Assembly (NCBI GenBank): GCA_947497175.1
Contig: CANMFM010000007.1
Coordinates: 1-64,000, forward strand
DNA from: an uncultured Aquimarina sp.
Lineage (GTDB): Bacteria; Bacteroidota; Bacteroidia; Flavobacteriales; Flavobacteriaceae
Reading direction: 5' to 3'
DNA: 64,000 nucleotides
The first letter of the stretch is position 1. Every line of letters begins with the position of its first letter. The notes under the pieces are model-generated. The model saw only the letters and a program-made list of their open reading frames with translations, had not been told where the DNA came from and ran no database searches. The translations under genes were made by a program, and so were the position numbers. Of this stretch, positions 25,876-35,331 are shown one piece after another.

Positions 25876-26068
25876 AAGTGTGAAGTATTAGTTGGTTGTT
25901 TATTAATTGATGCAAAACAAAAAATACATAACAACATTTCTTAGCACTAATCTTGTAGTAGCGCTTCAAAAGCATTTAGCAGATACCTATAGCGCACCGA
26001 AAATTGAATATCCTCAGTTTGTTTTTAACTTTTTATTGTATTTTGGCATTTCATTTGTAAACCCCAAA

Positions 26069-26088
26069 AAAAGAGAGTGTTCTCTTTT
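26069..26088. promoter_or_regulatory. 8-bp perfect hairpin before the sigma factor start
   Basis: AAAAGAGA-GTGT-TCTCTTTT lies 14 bases upstream of the GTG at 26103. It may be a leader structure or an operator. The rest of the 25876-26102 gap shows no TAnnTTTG element. Confidence 0.35.
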
Positions 26089-26102
26089 GTCTATTTTCAC
26101 AC

Positions 26103-26708
26103 GTGGATAGTACTGATATAACATATATTATAGAATGTGCACAGAAAGGAAACGAGCTCCCGTTTACTACATTTTTTGACCATACGTTTCAGAAATTAAA
26201 ATCTAAATTATTTTCGCTTACCAAATCGAAGGATGATTCTCAAGAGATTTTTATACTATCCATGCAAAAATTTTGGGAACGTTTTGTTATTAATCAAGAA
26301 GCTCCCCCTCATAATAGTATAGGATATGTTTTTATGATGTGTAAAAATGTTTGGTTGATGCAAAAAAGAAATAAGGCCAATGCTGTGGTATTTATAGAAG
26401 ATAGCCCTTGTGATCAACAAAAAAACGGTACATCTAATTCAATTGAAGATGCAATAGCTAAAGAAGATGAAGAATTACTAAAACATAAGGCATTGGAAGA
26501 GGCTCTCAACTCCTTGTCTAGCAAGTGTAAAATTCTTATAGAGAATGAATTAAATAGAGATCAGCGGTTAAAGGATTTACAGGAAGAATTAGGATATTCT
26601 AATTATCAAGCATTAGTGCAAGCCAAGTACAATTGTAAAAAGAGACTGGTAAAAAAGGTATATGAAGTCATAGAAAAATTACAAGAAAATCAAAAGGAAA
26701 AGATGTGA
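26103..26708 (+). CDS. ECF-like sigma-70 family factor
   Basis: The 201-residue protein starts with GTG. Residues about 10-95 match sigma region 2 (AQKGNELPFTTFFDHTFQKLKSK in part, and SQEIFILSMQKFWERF), and about 130-190 match region 4 (LNSLSSKCKILIENEL, then a helix-turn-helix-like LKDLQEELGYSNYQALVQAK). The region 4 helix is atypical. It is the first gene of the operon with the anti-sigma/TPR protein, whose GTG start overlaps this stop by 4 bases, so the two are probably translationally coupled. It likely controls its own operon and perhaps more. Confidence 0.7.
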   Translation: MDSTDITYIIECAQKGNELPFTTFFDHTFQKLKSKLFSLTKSKDDSQEIFILSMQKFWERFVINQEAPPHNSIGYVFMMCKNVWLMQKRNKANAVVFIEDSPCDQQKNGTSNSIEDAIAKEDEELLKHKALEEALNSLSSKCKILIENELNRDQRLKDLQEELGYSNYQALVQAKYNCKKRLVKKVYEVIEKLQENQKEKM

Positions 26709-27445
26709 GCGATACAGATAAAGATATTGAATATATTGAAAAGTTTCTGAATCTAGAGCTTTCTGATACGGAGTTATCAGAATTTGAAGCTAGGTTAGAA
26801 AACGAACCAGCATTTGCTCAAAAACTGAACAACTATAAATTGAGTGTAGATTTGGTAGAACAAAAGTACACTTCAGATTCAGAAAACGCGCGTGTAGAAC
26901 AATGGCGTACCATTATAAAAGAAGAAAAAGATAGCAAGGTTATCACCTTCTCTTGGAAATGGATTGCGGGGATAGCGGCAAGTGTTTTGGTACTCTTTTT
27001 TGGTTGGCGGTATACAAACAATATGAATTCACAAGATTTGGCAGAGATTACACGAGAGTCATGGGATAAAAAAAATGGATTAGATTATCGTATGATGAGA
27101 ACTACAGATCGCGATTCATTACAACAAATAATTTTAAGTGCTTTTGATGCATACGAACAAGAAAAGTATAAAGATGCAATCGCTATTTTAGAACCTTTTG
27201 TATCTACTACCTTATATTATGAAGACGCCCTGTTAATACGTGGTCTGTCACAATACAGAATAGGAAACAGTACGAATGCTTTAAAAACTCTAGAAACTCT
27301 TTCTGAGTTTCCAACAGGTAAGAAGGCAAAGGTTGCGTTATGGTATCAAGGGCTTATTTACCTGGACCTTGGTGATAAGAAAGCAGCCAAAAAATTCTTA
27401 TTACTGCCTAGCGATCAAAACACAGAGATAAAGCTGAAAGAGTAG
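26705..27445 (+). CDS. membrane anti-sigma factor with extracytoplasmic TPRs
   Basis: The 246-residue protein starts with GTG overlapping the sigma stop. Residues 1-80 form an acidic helical domain of the anti-sigma type (FLNLELSDTELSEFEARL). A membrane helix follows at about 84-102 (WKWIAGIAASVLVLFFGW). The remaining 140 residues contain TPR-like helices (AYEQEKYKDAIAILEPF; GLSQYRIGNSTNALKTLETL; YQGLIYLDLGDKKAAKKF). It would hold the sigma factor at the inner membrane and expose the TPRs to the periplasm. The TPR-CHAT proteases encoded downstream have the same repeat type, which makes it a plausible substrate or partner. Confidence 0.7.
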   Translation: MSDTDKDIEYIEKFLNLELSDTELSEFEARLENEPAFAQKLNNYKLSVDLVEQKYTSDSENARVEQWRTIIKEEKDSKVITFSWKWIAGIAASVLVLFFGWRYTNNMNSQDLAEITRESWDKKNGLDYRMMRTTDRDSLQQIILSAFDAYEQEKYKDAIAILEPFVSTTLYYEDALLIRGLSQYRIGNSTNALKTLETLSEFPTGKKAKVALWYQGLIYLDLGDKKAAKKFLLLPSDQNTEIKLKE

Positions 27446-27490
27446 TGAATTCTATAAAGTTCTTGCTAACTTACTTTATTCAAACCAATT

Positions 27491-30400
27491 ATGACCAAAA
27501 AAGTAACCTTACCATCGGTAATTCTGTTATTCTTTATTACTTCTGTTTTTTCACAGACATTCAAAGATACTTTGGTAGCCTCAGAGTATTATAAAAAAGG
27601 AGACTCTCTTATGAGCGTTAGAAATCATACAAAATCTGTACAGTTTTTTGAAAAAGCCATGCCTATTTATAAGAAAGCCAAGGCCTGGGAAAAAGTTGCG
27701 AGTTGTTATAATAAGATTTCGGGAAATCAATGGAAAAATTCAGATTATGAAGAATCAATGACGAGTGCCCAAAAGGCTCTGGACATTAGTCATACATATC
27801 TTATCCAAGGCAATACCGAAGAATCAGAAGCATATGACAATTTAGGGAAGTGTTACGAGAAAACTGCGGTATACGATAAGTCACTTACAAATTATCTTAA
27901 GGCTCTTGAAATAAGAAAAAAATTGTATAAAGAACCACATGCAGATTTGGCGAAGAGTTATCATAATCTGGCAATATTATATTATAGAACAGATGCGTTA
28001 GATAAGACTATAGAGTATTTCAAGAAAGCGCTGGATATAAATATTAGTACCAAGGGTAAGAATTATATTCGAAATGTGGCCTCATATAATAACCTTGCAA
28101 TTATGAACAGCCAACTTGGGAATTATGATAAAGGAATAGAATACTGCCAAAGAGCATTGGCTATTCTTAATACACAACAAGAACAAGACTACTTATATCT
28201 TAGTGGTGTATATAATACTATTTCTGGTCTTTATAATAAACTAGGTAACTTGAATACGGCTCTTGAGTATGGAAAAAAGTCACTTGAAATAAGAGAAAAC
28301 CAATTTCCGGGTCATCCTAAATTAGCTTTAAGTTATACGGTATACGGAAATTTGTTAGCAGAAAAAAAGGAATATACTAAAGCTTTAGAATATATGGAAA
28401 AAGCAGAGGTAATTTATGAAAATACGTTAGGAAAAGACCACCCTCTTACGGCAGAAGTGTATACTTTTAAAGGAAATATTTTTACAGAACTAAAAGAATT
28501 CTCTACGGCAATACAATATTTAAAATCTGCTCTGGAAATTGAAAAAACAAGTTTTGGGGAAGATCATGGTGCTACGATTTCATCTTATGAAAACATAGGA
28601 GTTGCTTACCAGAAAATGGGAGATTTCACTTTATCCTTAGAATATTATCAAAAGGCTCTTAATTTGTATACAGAACTTTTGGGAAATCAACACCCCAAAG
28701 TGGCTATGATGCTTAACCATATTGGTGCGTTGTATTTAGAGCAACAGAAAATAGATACTTCTCTAGCGTATTATCTTAGAGCAGAAAAAATAAGTACTTC
28801 AACTAGTTCTAAAACCATTACAATAAAGAATAGTATTCAAACAGCGTATTTAGACTCAACTATACTATTAGAAACTCTTAATGGAAAAGCCAAATGCCTG
28901 ACGGAAAAATTTATTCAAAATACAGGTATAGAGAATCTGGTTTTAAGCATAGCTACCTATAAAAAAATAGATACTCTAATAGCAATAGTTAGGCAATCTT
29001 TAAATAGTTATAAGGATAGAGTAGCATATGCAAAAAAGACACAAGACACGTATGCAGATGCCATTCGGGCAGCATTATTATATCTTAATAATACAGGTGA
29101 ACAAAAATCTTTAGAACAAGCCATCTACTATTCAGAGAGAAGTAAAGCGAATACCCTAAAAGAGTTATTAAATGATCTTAATGCAAAAAAATATTCTGAA
29201 TTACCAATAGAAGTAACAGGATTAGAAAAAAAACTAAAAATAAATCATTCTTTTTTTCAATCTAAAATTAATGAAGAATATTCTGGAAAAGATGCAGACT
29301 CTGTTATAGTAGCCAAATATGAAAGCAAATTGTTTGAAATCAAAAGAAGACAAGATTCGTTAATCAGAGTACTAGAGAAAGAATATCCAAAATACCATCA
29401 ACTTAAGTATAAAAATGATATTATTTCTTTGTCTGAAATTCAGGAAAATCTAGACGACAAAACTACTGTACTAGAATTTTTTACTAACGATAGTATTACT
29501 TATGCTTTTACCATTTCAAAAAACTTAATAGCCGTTAAAGAACTTACTACAGCCAACCTGTCTAAAAAGGTTTCAAAGTTGCATGAATCAATAACTTTAA
29601 AAAATATAAATGATTACAAACAATCAGCATTTGTATTGTATCAAGAACTTATTACTCCAATAAAAGATAAACTCATAGGAGATGAGCTTATCATTATTCC
29701 TGATGGTCCATTATGGCATCTTAATTTTGAATTACTACTTACACAAAATAATGAAGCAGAGGTACGAAAAATGCCTTACCTATTACGAGATTATGCGATT
29801 TCGTACGCCAACTCTGCAAATTTGTTATTTAATCCTTTGCAAAGGGCATCCCAATTTTCAGAAATCCGTAACGAATGTCTAGCCTTTTCATTTTCAGATA
29901 GTACTCAACTCACCAGTTCCAACACTATGAGTCTAGCAACGCTAAGAGGTGCCGGAGATGACCTGCCAGGCACCCGAAAAGAGATTAGAGCAATTTCTAC
30001 TCTTGTTAACGGACAATATTTTTATGGATCCGAGGCTATAGAGTCTAATTTTAAACAAAATGTAAATCAATACAGTATACTCCATTTAGCATTACATGGA
30101 GATGTAGATCATAAAAATCCACAAAATTCTAAGCTTTATTTTACAAAAAGCAAGGATACTATAGAAGATAACCTACTGTACAGCCATGAGCTTTTTGCTC
30201 TTGATATTCCTGCAGAACTGGCAGTGTTAAGCGCTTGTAATACAGGAACCGGTGCAATAGCCCGGGGAGAGGGGATTATGAGTTTGGGTAATGCATTTCA
30301 ATATGCAGGTACAAAAAGTTTGCTGCTTAGCAGCTGGGAGGTTTCTGATAAAAGTGCTCCGGTACTTATCAAAAACTTCTACACGAATTTGTCTGATGGT

Positions 30401-30625
30401 ATGAACAAATCCAAAGCGCTCCAGAAAGCCAAATTAGACTTTTTAAAAACTACTGATTTTGACCAGGTGGCTCCGTTTTATTGGGGCAGCTTTTATTTGC
30501 TGGGTAATGTTGATGCTATCGACCTGGATCGACCTCTAACTATCTATTGGTATTGGTTAGTTTTAGCTTCTATTTTAATAATTCTTATTTTCACTTTTGT
30601 TTACTACAAAAAGAGAATAAAATAA
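27491..30625 (+). CDS. TPR-CHAT caspase-like protease 1, membrane-anchored
   Basis: The 1044-residue protein has a signal peptide (MTKKVTLPSVILLFFITSVFSQ). About 10-11 TPR units fill residues 25-440 (for example AKSYHNLAILYYRTDALDKTI), a helical linker follows, and a C-terminal CHAT domain covers about 620-1010. The CHAT catalytic dyad is visible: His869 in HLALHG and Cys916 in LSACNTG. A membrane helix at about 1014-1038 ends in KKRIK, so the bulk should be periplasmic. CHAT proteins are caspase/separase-like cysteine proteases. It lies 45 bases after the anti-sigma gene and belongs to the same operon. The CHAT half is nearly identical to that of the next gene. Confidence 0.85.
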   Translation: MTKKVTLPSVILLFFITSVFSQTFKDTLVASEYYKKGDSLMSVRNHTKSVQFFEKAMPIYKKAKAWEKVASCYNKISGNQWKNSDYEESMTSAQKALDISHTYLIQGNTEESEAYDNLGKCYEKTAVYDKSLTNYLKALEIRKKLYKEPHADLAKSYHNLAILYYRTDALDKTIEYFKKALDINISTKGKNYIRNVASYNNLAIMNSQLGNYDKGIEYCQRALAILNTQQEQDYLYLSGVYNTISGLYNKLGNLNTALEYGKKSLEIRENQFPGHPKLALSYTVYGNLLAEKKEYTKALEYMEKAEVIYENTLGKDHPLTAEVYTFKGNIFTELKEFSTAIQYLKSALEIEKTSFGEDHGATISSYENIGVAYQKMGDFTLSLEYYQKALNLYTELLGNQHPKVAMMLNHIGALYLEQQKIDTSLAYYLRAEKISTSTSSKTITIKNSIQTAYLDSTILLETLNGKAKCLTEKFIQNTGIENLVLSIATYKKIDTLIAIVRQSLNSYKDRVAYAKKTQDTYADAIRAALLYLNNTGEQKSLEQAIYYSERSKANTLKELLNDLNAKKYSELPIEVTGLEKKLKINHSFFQSKINEEYSGKDADSVIVAKYESKLFEIKRRQDSLIRVLEKEYPKYHQLKYKNDIISLSEIQENLDDKTTVLEFFTNDSITYAFTISKNLIAVKELTTANLSKKVSKLHESITLKNINDYKQSAFVLYQELITPIKDKLIGDELIIIPDGPLWHLNFELLLTQNNEAEVRKMPYLLRDYAISYANSANLLFNPLQRASQFSEIRNECLAFSFSDSTQLTSSNTMSLATLRGAGDDLPGTRKEIRAISTLVNGQYFYGSEAIESNFKQNVNQYSILHLALHGDVDHKNPQNSKLYFTKSKDTIEDNLLYSHELFALDIPAELAVLSACNTGTGAIARGEGIMSLGNAFQYAGTKSLLLSSWEVSDKSAPVLIKNFYTNLSDGMNKSKALQKAKLDFLKTTDFDQVAPFYWGSFYLLGNVDAIDLDRPLTIYWYWLVLASILIILIFTFVYYKKRIK
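29361..30556 (+). repeat. 1.2-kb near-identical block, copy 1 (CHAT half)
   Basis: This block matches 32630-33825 at a constant offset of 3269 bases, without indels. I count about 13 substitutions, roughly 99% identity. Outside it the two genes differ strongly. Confidence 0.9.
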
Positions 30626-30636
30626 TACCTCATGTT

Positions 30637-33600
30637 ATGATCAAAAAAATACTATTTCTTTGGCTAAATTTATTCTTTCTGACCACACCTATTTTATCAC
30701 AAGCTCCAAAAGATACTTTGGTTGCCTCGCAATATTATCAAAAAGGAGATTCACTTTTAATTGATAGAAAGTATAAAGAATCAATAGTGTTTTTTAAAAA
30801 AGCTTTACTCCTCTATAAAAAAGCCGACACCTGGGAAAAAGTGGCAAATTGTTATAACAAAGTATCTGAAAATCAATGGCGCACTCGAAAAATAGAAGAA
30901 TCATTACGAAATGCCGGAAAAGCATTAGAGATTGGCAATGTTTATCTAAAAAAAGATAATTTAGAGGAGGCTTATGCATATTATAATATTGGGAATACGC
31001 ATAAATTAGGTCAACGCTATAAAGAATCTTTATTGTATCTTAATAAGGCATTAACAATAAGGCAAAAAAAACTACCCAAAAATCATAAAGAAATTGCGAA
31101 TTCTTATAATGTTATTGGTATTATTCACTATTATAAATCTGAACACTTAATAGCATTAGAGTATTATAAAAAGGCGCTTGAGATTAGATTAGAAACTTTA
31201 GGTCCTGAACATAAAGATACAGCGGCGAGTTATAATAATATTGGGACAATCTACAGATATTACGGTAAATTATTTGATGCTTTAGAGTATTATAAGCTTT
31301 TTTTAGACATAACAATCAAGCACCAAGGAAAACATCATTTTCATGTTGGTAGTGCCTATATGAATATTGGTAATATTTATGAGGGTTTAAATCAAATTGA
31401 TATTGCCTTAGACTATTACAATAAGGCACTACCAATCTTTGTTCAAGAAAAACAAATGTATCCATTAGGAATTTTATATGGTGCGATTGGAAATGCTTTT
31501 GCACTTAAGGGAGAATATAATAAGGCGATATTACATCATAAAAAATCTTTAGATGTAAAAACAGAAATATTGGGAGATTCTCATGTATCTATTGCTAAAA
31601 CTCTTGGAAATTTTGGTAGCATTCTTTCTATGAAAGGAGAAAAAAGAAGGGCGCTGGAATATTTGAAAAAGTCATTAAGGATGTATAAATCGATACTAGG
31701 GGGGGATCACTTTTTTGTTGGATTAAACTATAAATTAACAGGTGTTCTTTACGTGCGCATGAATGAGTACGAAACAGGAAAGAACTATCTAGAAAAATCG
31801 AAGCAAATCTTTGAAGCAAATTTTGGGAAAAATAGCAGTAACACTTCTGATATATATCAAAGTATTGCATACCTCTTATTAAAACAAAACATGTATGAAG
31901 AATCGATAAAATATTACAAAGAAAGTCTGGATATTATAAAAAACATTTATGGAGACAGGCATTTACTTACTTCAGATATTTATTATAGTATCGCTCTTAT
32001 TTACCATAAGCAAAAAAAATACTCAAAGGCCATTTCTTATTTTGATAGGGCATTTTTAGCTAATCTGAAAAATAAAGATGTTGAAAATGTTGAAGACACC
32101 TTAGATGTTAATGCTTATTATGATTTAGGAATATTGCTTAAAACTCTTCACGGAAAAGCCAAAACATTACAATCACGATTTCAACAAAATAAGGATAAAG
32201 AAAATTTGGAACAAAGTATTGCTTTGTATCAACAAGCGGATCTTGTAATTAATAGCATACGGCACTCCTATCAAAATTATCAGGACAAGGTAACTTTGGC
32301 CAAAAAAGCTAAAGAAACTTATGCAGATGCTATTAATGCTCATTTATTAGTGTATGAAGAAACACAAGAGCAATCATCGTTATCACAAATGTTTTATTAT
32401 ATAGAAAAAAGTAAAGCTAATATCCTAAAAGAACTCCTTAATGATTCTTATGCTAAAACCTATACAGGACTACCTGATGAATTATTAGCTATAGAGAAAA
32501 CATTAAAAACAAATCGAGCCTTTTACAACTCTCAAATCAATGCTGAGCAATCTAATACATTGATCGATACGCTCAAAATTAAAGAATATGAAAATGAATT
32601 GTTCGATATTAATCGAAAACAAGATTCTTTAATCAGAGTATTAGAGAAAGAATATCCAAAATACCATCAACTTAAGTATAAAAATGATATTATTTCTTTG
32701 TCTGAAATTCAGGAAAATCTAGACGACAAAACTACTGTACTAGAATTTTTTACTAACGATAGTATTACTTATGCTTTTACCATTTCAAAAAACTTAATAG
32801 CCGTTAAAGAACTTACTACAGCCAACCTGTCTAAAAAGGTTTCAAAGTTGCATGAATCAATAACTTTAAAAAATACAAATGATTACAAACAATCAGCATT
32901 TGTATTGTATCAAGAACTTATTACTCCAATAAAAGATAAACTCATAGGAGATGAGCTTATCATTATTCCTGATGGTCCGTTATGGCATCTTAATTTTGAA
33001 TTACTACTTACACAAAATAATGAAACAGAGGTACGAAAAATGCCATACCTATTACGAGATTATGCGATTTCGTACGCCAACTCTGCAAATTTGTTGTTTA
33101 ATCCTTTGCAAAGGGCATCCCAATTTTCAGAAATCCGTAACGAATGTCTAGCCTTTTCATTTTCAGATAGTACTCAACTCACCAGTTCCAATACTATGAG
33201 TCTAGCGACGCTAAGAGGTGCCGGAGATGACCTGCCAGGCACCCGAAAAGAGATTAGAGCAATTTCTACTCTTGTTAACGGACAATATTTTTATGGATCC
33301 GAGGCTATAGAGTCTAATTTTAAACAAAATGTAAATCAATACAGTATACTCCATTTAGCATTACATGGAGATGTAGATCATAAAAATCCACAAAATTCTA
33401 AGCTTTATTTTACAAAAAGCAAGGATACTATAGAAGATAACCTACTGTACAGCCATGAGCTTTTTGCTCTTGATATTCCTGCAGAACTGGCAGTGTTAAG
33501 CGCTTGTAATACAGGAACCGGCGCAATAGCCCGGGGAGAGGGGATTATGAGTTTGGGTAATGCATTTCAATATGCAGGTACAAAAAGTTTGCTGCTTAGC

Positions 33601-33894
33601 AGCTGGGAGGTTTCTGATAAAAGTGCTCCGGTACTTATCAAAAACTTCTACACGAATTTGTCTGATGGTATGAACAAATCCAAAGCGCTCCAGAAAGCCA
33701 AATTAGACTTTTTAAAAACTACTGATTTTGACCAGGTAGCTCCGTTTTATTGGGGCAGCTTTTATTTACTGGGTAATGTTGATGCTATCGACCTGGATCG
33801 ACCTCTAACCACCTATTGGTATTGGGTGGTTATAGTATGTGTTTTACTACTATTTACTTTAACTTATGTGTTCTACAGAAAAAGATCACAATAA
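30637..33894 (+). CDS. TPR-CHAT caspase-like protease 2, membrane-anchored
   Basis: I take the ATG at 30637 (MIKKILFLWLNLFFLTTPILSQ, a signal peptide), 11 bases after the first TPR-CHAT gene, giving 1085 residues; an upstream in-frame start would overlap that gene. TPR units fill about residues 25-500. The CHAT domain has His910 (HLALHG) and Cys957 (LSACNTG). A C-terminal membrane helix ends in YRKRSQ. The TPR region is only moderately similar to protease 1, while the last 400 residues are almost identical. The pair may sense different signals with the same protease head. Confidence 0.85.
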   Translation: MIKKILFLWLNLFFLTTPILSQAPKDTLVASQYYQKGDSLLIDRKYKESIVFFKKALLLYKKADTWEKVANCYNKVSENQWRTRKIEESLRNAGKALEIGNVYLKKDNLEEAYAYYNIGNTHKLGQRYKESLLYLNKALTIRQKKLPKNHKEIANSYNVIGIIHYYKSEHLIALEYYKKALEIRLETLGPEHKDTAASYNNIGTIYRYYGKLFDALEYYKLFLDITIKHQGKHHFHVGSAYMNIGNIYEGLNQIDIALDYYNKALPIFVQEKQMYPLGILYGAIGNAFALKGEYNKAILHHKKSLDVKTEILGDSHVSIAKTLGNFGSILSMKGEKRRALEYLKKSLRMYKSILGGDHFFVGLNYKLTGVLYVRMNEYETGKNYLEKSKQIFEANFGKNSSNTSDIYQSIAYLLLKQNMYEESIKYYKESLDIIKNIYGDRHLLTSDIYYSIALIYHKQKKYSKAISYFDRAFLANLKNKDVENVEDTLDVNAYYDLGILLKTLHGKAKTLQSRFQQNKDKENLEQSIALYQQADLVINSIRHSYQNYQDKVTLAKKAKETYADAINAHLLVYEETQEQSSLSQMFYYIEKSKANILKELLNDSYAKTYTGLPDELLAIEKTLKTNRAFYNSQINAEQSNTLIDTLKIKEYENELFDINRKQDSLIRVLEKEYPKYHQLKYKNDIISLSEIQENLDDKTTVLEFFTNDSITYAFTISKNLIAVKELTTANLSKKVSKLHESITLKNTNDYKQSAFVLYQELITPIKDKLIGDELIIIPDGPLWHLNFELLLTQNNETEVRKMPYLLRDYAISYANSANLLFNPLQRASQFSEIRNECLAFSFSDSTQLTSSNTMSLATLRGAGDDLPGTRKEIRAISTLVNGQYFYGSEAIESNFKQNVNQYSILHLALHGDVDHKNPQNSKLYFTKSKDTIEDNLLYSHELFALDIPAELAVLSACNTGTGAIARGEGIMSLGNAFQYAGTKSLLLSSWEVSDKSAPVLIKNFYTNLSDGMNKSKALQKAKLDFLKTTDFDQVAPFYWGSFYLLGNVDAIDLDRPLTTYWYWVVIVCVLLLFTLTYVFYRKRSQ
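32630..33825 (+). repeat. 1.2-kb near-identical block, copy 2 (CHAT half)
   Basis: This is the counterpart of 29361-30556. The edges are sharp. The genes also share an AATAATACCTC motif just after their stops, which points to an older whole-gene duplication with later homogenisation of this part. Confidence 0.9.
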
Positions 33895-33903
33895 TACCTC
33901 TTG

Positions 33904-35019
33904 TTAGGATAGGGTACGGTTAGTTTTTTTGTATTGCGAAGGAGTAGATCCAGTAAATTTTTTAAACATGGTATAAAAATTTGACTTAGACTTAAACCCA
34001 CATTCTATACCGATAGAATCGATACTGTAATTATTGTATCTAGTGTCAACCAACATTTTTTTTGAATCTTCAATTCTAAGTTCATTAATATAATCATTAA
34101 AATTCTTTTGGGTATGAATGTTAATGAGCTGTGATAGATAACCTCCACTAATTTTAAACTGTTCTGCGATAGCAATTAGGTTTACTTCTGATGATAAGTA
34201 CTTTTTTTCTGAGGTTATATATGCATTGATTTTAAAAAATGTATCATATCCTATTTTTTTTGGGTGTGGTTGATTTTGTAATTTCACTAAGTTTTTATGA
34301 GATGATGATCTATTAATCCCTACATAACCCACCCAATAAATCCATAAGGATAATGAAATGAAAAAGGGGTACCCATAAAACGATTGTTTCATATCTAATA
34401 CGACTCCTATTATAGCTGATACTGTACCTAAAGTAACAATACCGATACCGATAAAAATCAGGTTTTTCAACCAGGTAGTTTCTTCTTTAACTTTATTGAT
34501 GATACCTGTATAATTTTTTTCATAGGAGTGAATCATTTTATACATCAAGTAAATTATCGTAGGGATGTATATAAATGATGCTACGTTGGTATATAAGAAC
34601 AATCCTCGCTCATAATAATTAGAAATTTGATGATTTGTATCTACTTGCATTTGATAAAATAACTGTATTAAATGTGTACTAGTTATTAAAAAGAAGGGGG
34701 CAATAAGAAATATGAGCTTCTTTTTACTAACAGCAGTATTATTTAAAAAATAATATGCAAATAAATAGAACATAGGTGCAACTAACCATTGCCATGGTAT
34801 ATAAGCTCTTTTGATTATTGATATGTCAGAAAAATAGTGAACATCGATGAGCATATGCTGAATGTTGCTAATCGATAGAAAAAAAATAGTCAAGCCTAAA
34901 AAGGTACTACTTTTAGATCGATATTTTTTTACTGAAAAAACTATCAGACTAAAAATTATACCCTGAATGGAACCAAATAAAATGAGTAATTGAAAAAAAT
35001 CATAGTTGAGGGTCTCCAA
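33904..35019 (-). CDS. AraC-family regulator with seven membrane helices
   Basis: The 371-residue protein has about seven membrane helices in residues 8-235 and a C-terminal AraC/HTH_18 domain at about 265-366 (IAIAEQFKISGGYLSQLI; YSIDSIGIECGFKSKSNFYTMFKK). This 7TM-AraC layout is common in flavobacteria and suggests a membrane-bound regulator sensing a lipid or small molecule. It converges on the second TPR-CHAT gene with a 9-bp gap. The short paralogue at 25255-25875 on the other side makes the pair flank the sigma/TPR-CHAT operon. Confidence 0.8.
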   Translation of the reverse strand: METLNYDFFQLLILFGSIQGIIFSLIVFSVKKYRSKSSTFLGLTIFFLSISNIQHMLIDVHYFSDISIIKRAYIPWQWLVAPMFYLFAYYFLNNTAVSKKKLIFLIAPFFLITSTHLIQLFYQMQVDTNHQISNYYERGLFLYTNVASFIYIPTIIYLMYKMIHSYEKNYTGIINKVKEETTWLKNLIFIGIGIVTLGTVSAIIGVVLDMKQSFYGYPFFISLSLWIYWVGYVGINRSSSHKNLVKLQNQPHPKKIGYDTFFKINAYITSEKKYLSSEVNLIAIAEQFKISGGYLSQLINIHTQKNFNDYINELRIEDSKKMLVDTRYNNYSIDSIGIECGFKSKSNFYTMFKKFTGSTPSQYKKTNRTLS

Positions 35020-35270
35020 AAAAAAGATGTTAGTTATAATAAATAGTGTCGTTTTTTATTCAAAATACAAACAAAAATAAACTTTGAATTATATTTAAGT
35101 TCTTTTCTTTTCGACGCAAGTATACAATGAAAACTTGTGAACTAAGAATTTAATCTGCCTTTTTATGAATAATATATAATAACGTCATAAAAGTTAATGT
35201 ATTAAAAAACAGATACCCATTTTAGGAATGATTTTTATAAATACGATTGATTAATAAGAGTCTAAGAATA
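35020..35270. other. intergenic region without recognised features
   Basis: I see no ORF of note, no TAnnTTTG element that fits a neighbour, and no repeat. It presumably holds the promoter of the 7TM-AraC gene. Confidence 0.4.
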
Positions 35271-35298
35271 CAAAACTCCAGGATGTCCTGGAGTTTTG
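35271..35298. terminator. terminator of the amidohydrolase gene
   Basis: CAAAACTCCAGGA pairs with TCCTGGAGTTTTG, a perfect 12-13 bp stem with a very short loop. It lies 33 bases beyond the stop at 35332 on the minus strand. Confidence 0.8.
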
Positions 35299-35331
35299 TA
35301 TTTAATAATCATTAGTAATATTGGTATTCGT

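Noticed and set aside
25907..26110. Plus-strand frame of 67 codons before the sigma factor gene
   Set aside because: It overlaps the likely promoter/leader and the hairpin, has no family resemblance and runs past the GTG of the sigma gene.
26103..33894. Type III-E CRISPR (Craspase) locus
   Set aside because: The TPR-CHAT proteins have signal peptides and membrane anchors, and no Cas7-11 or CRISPR array is present. Only the regulatory logic is similar.
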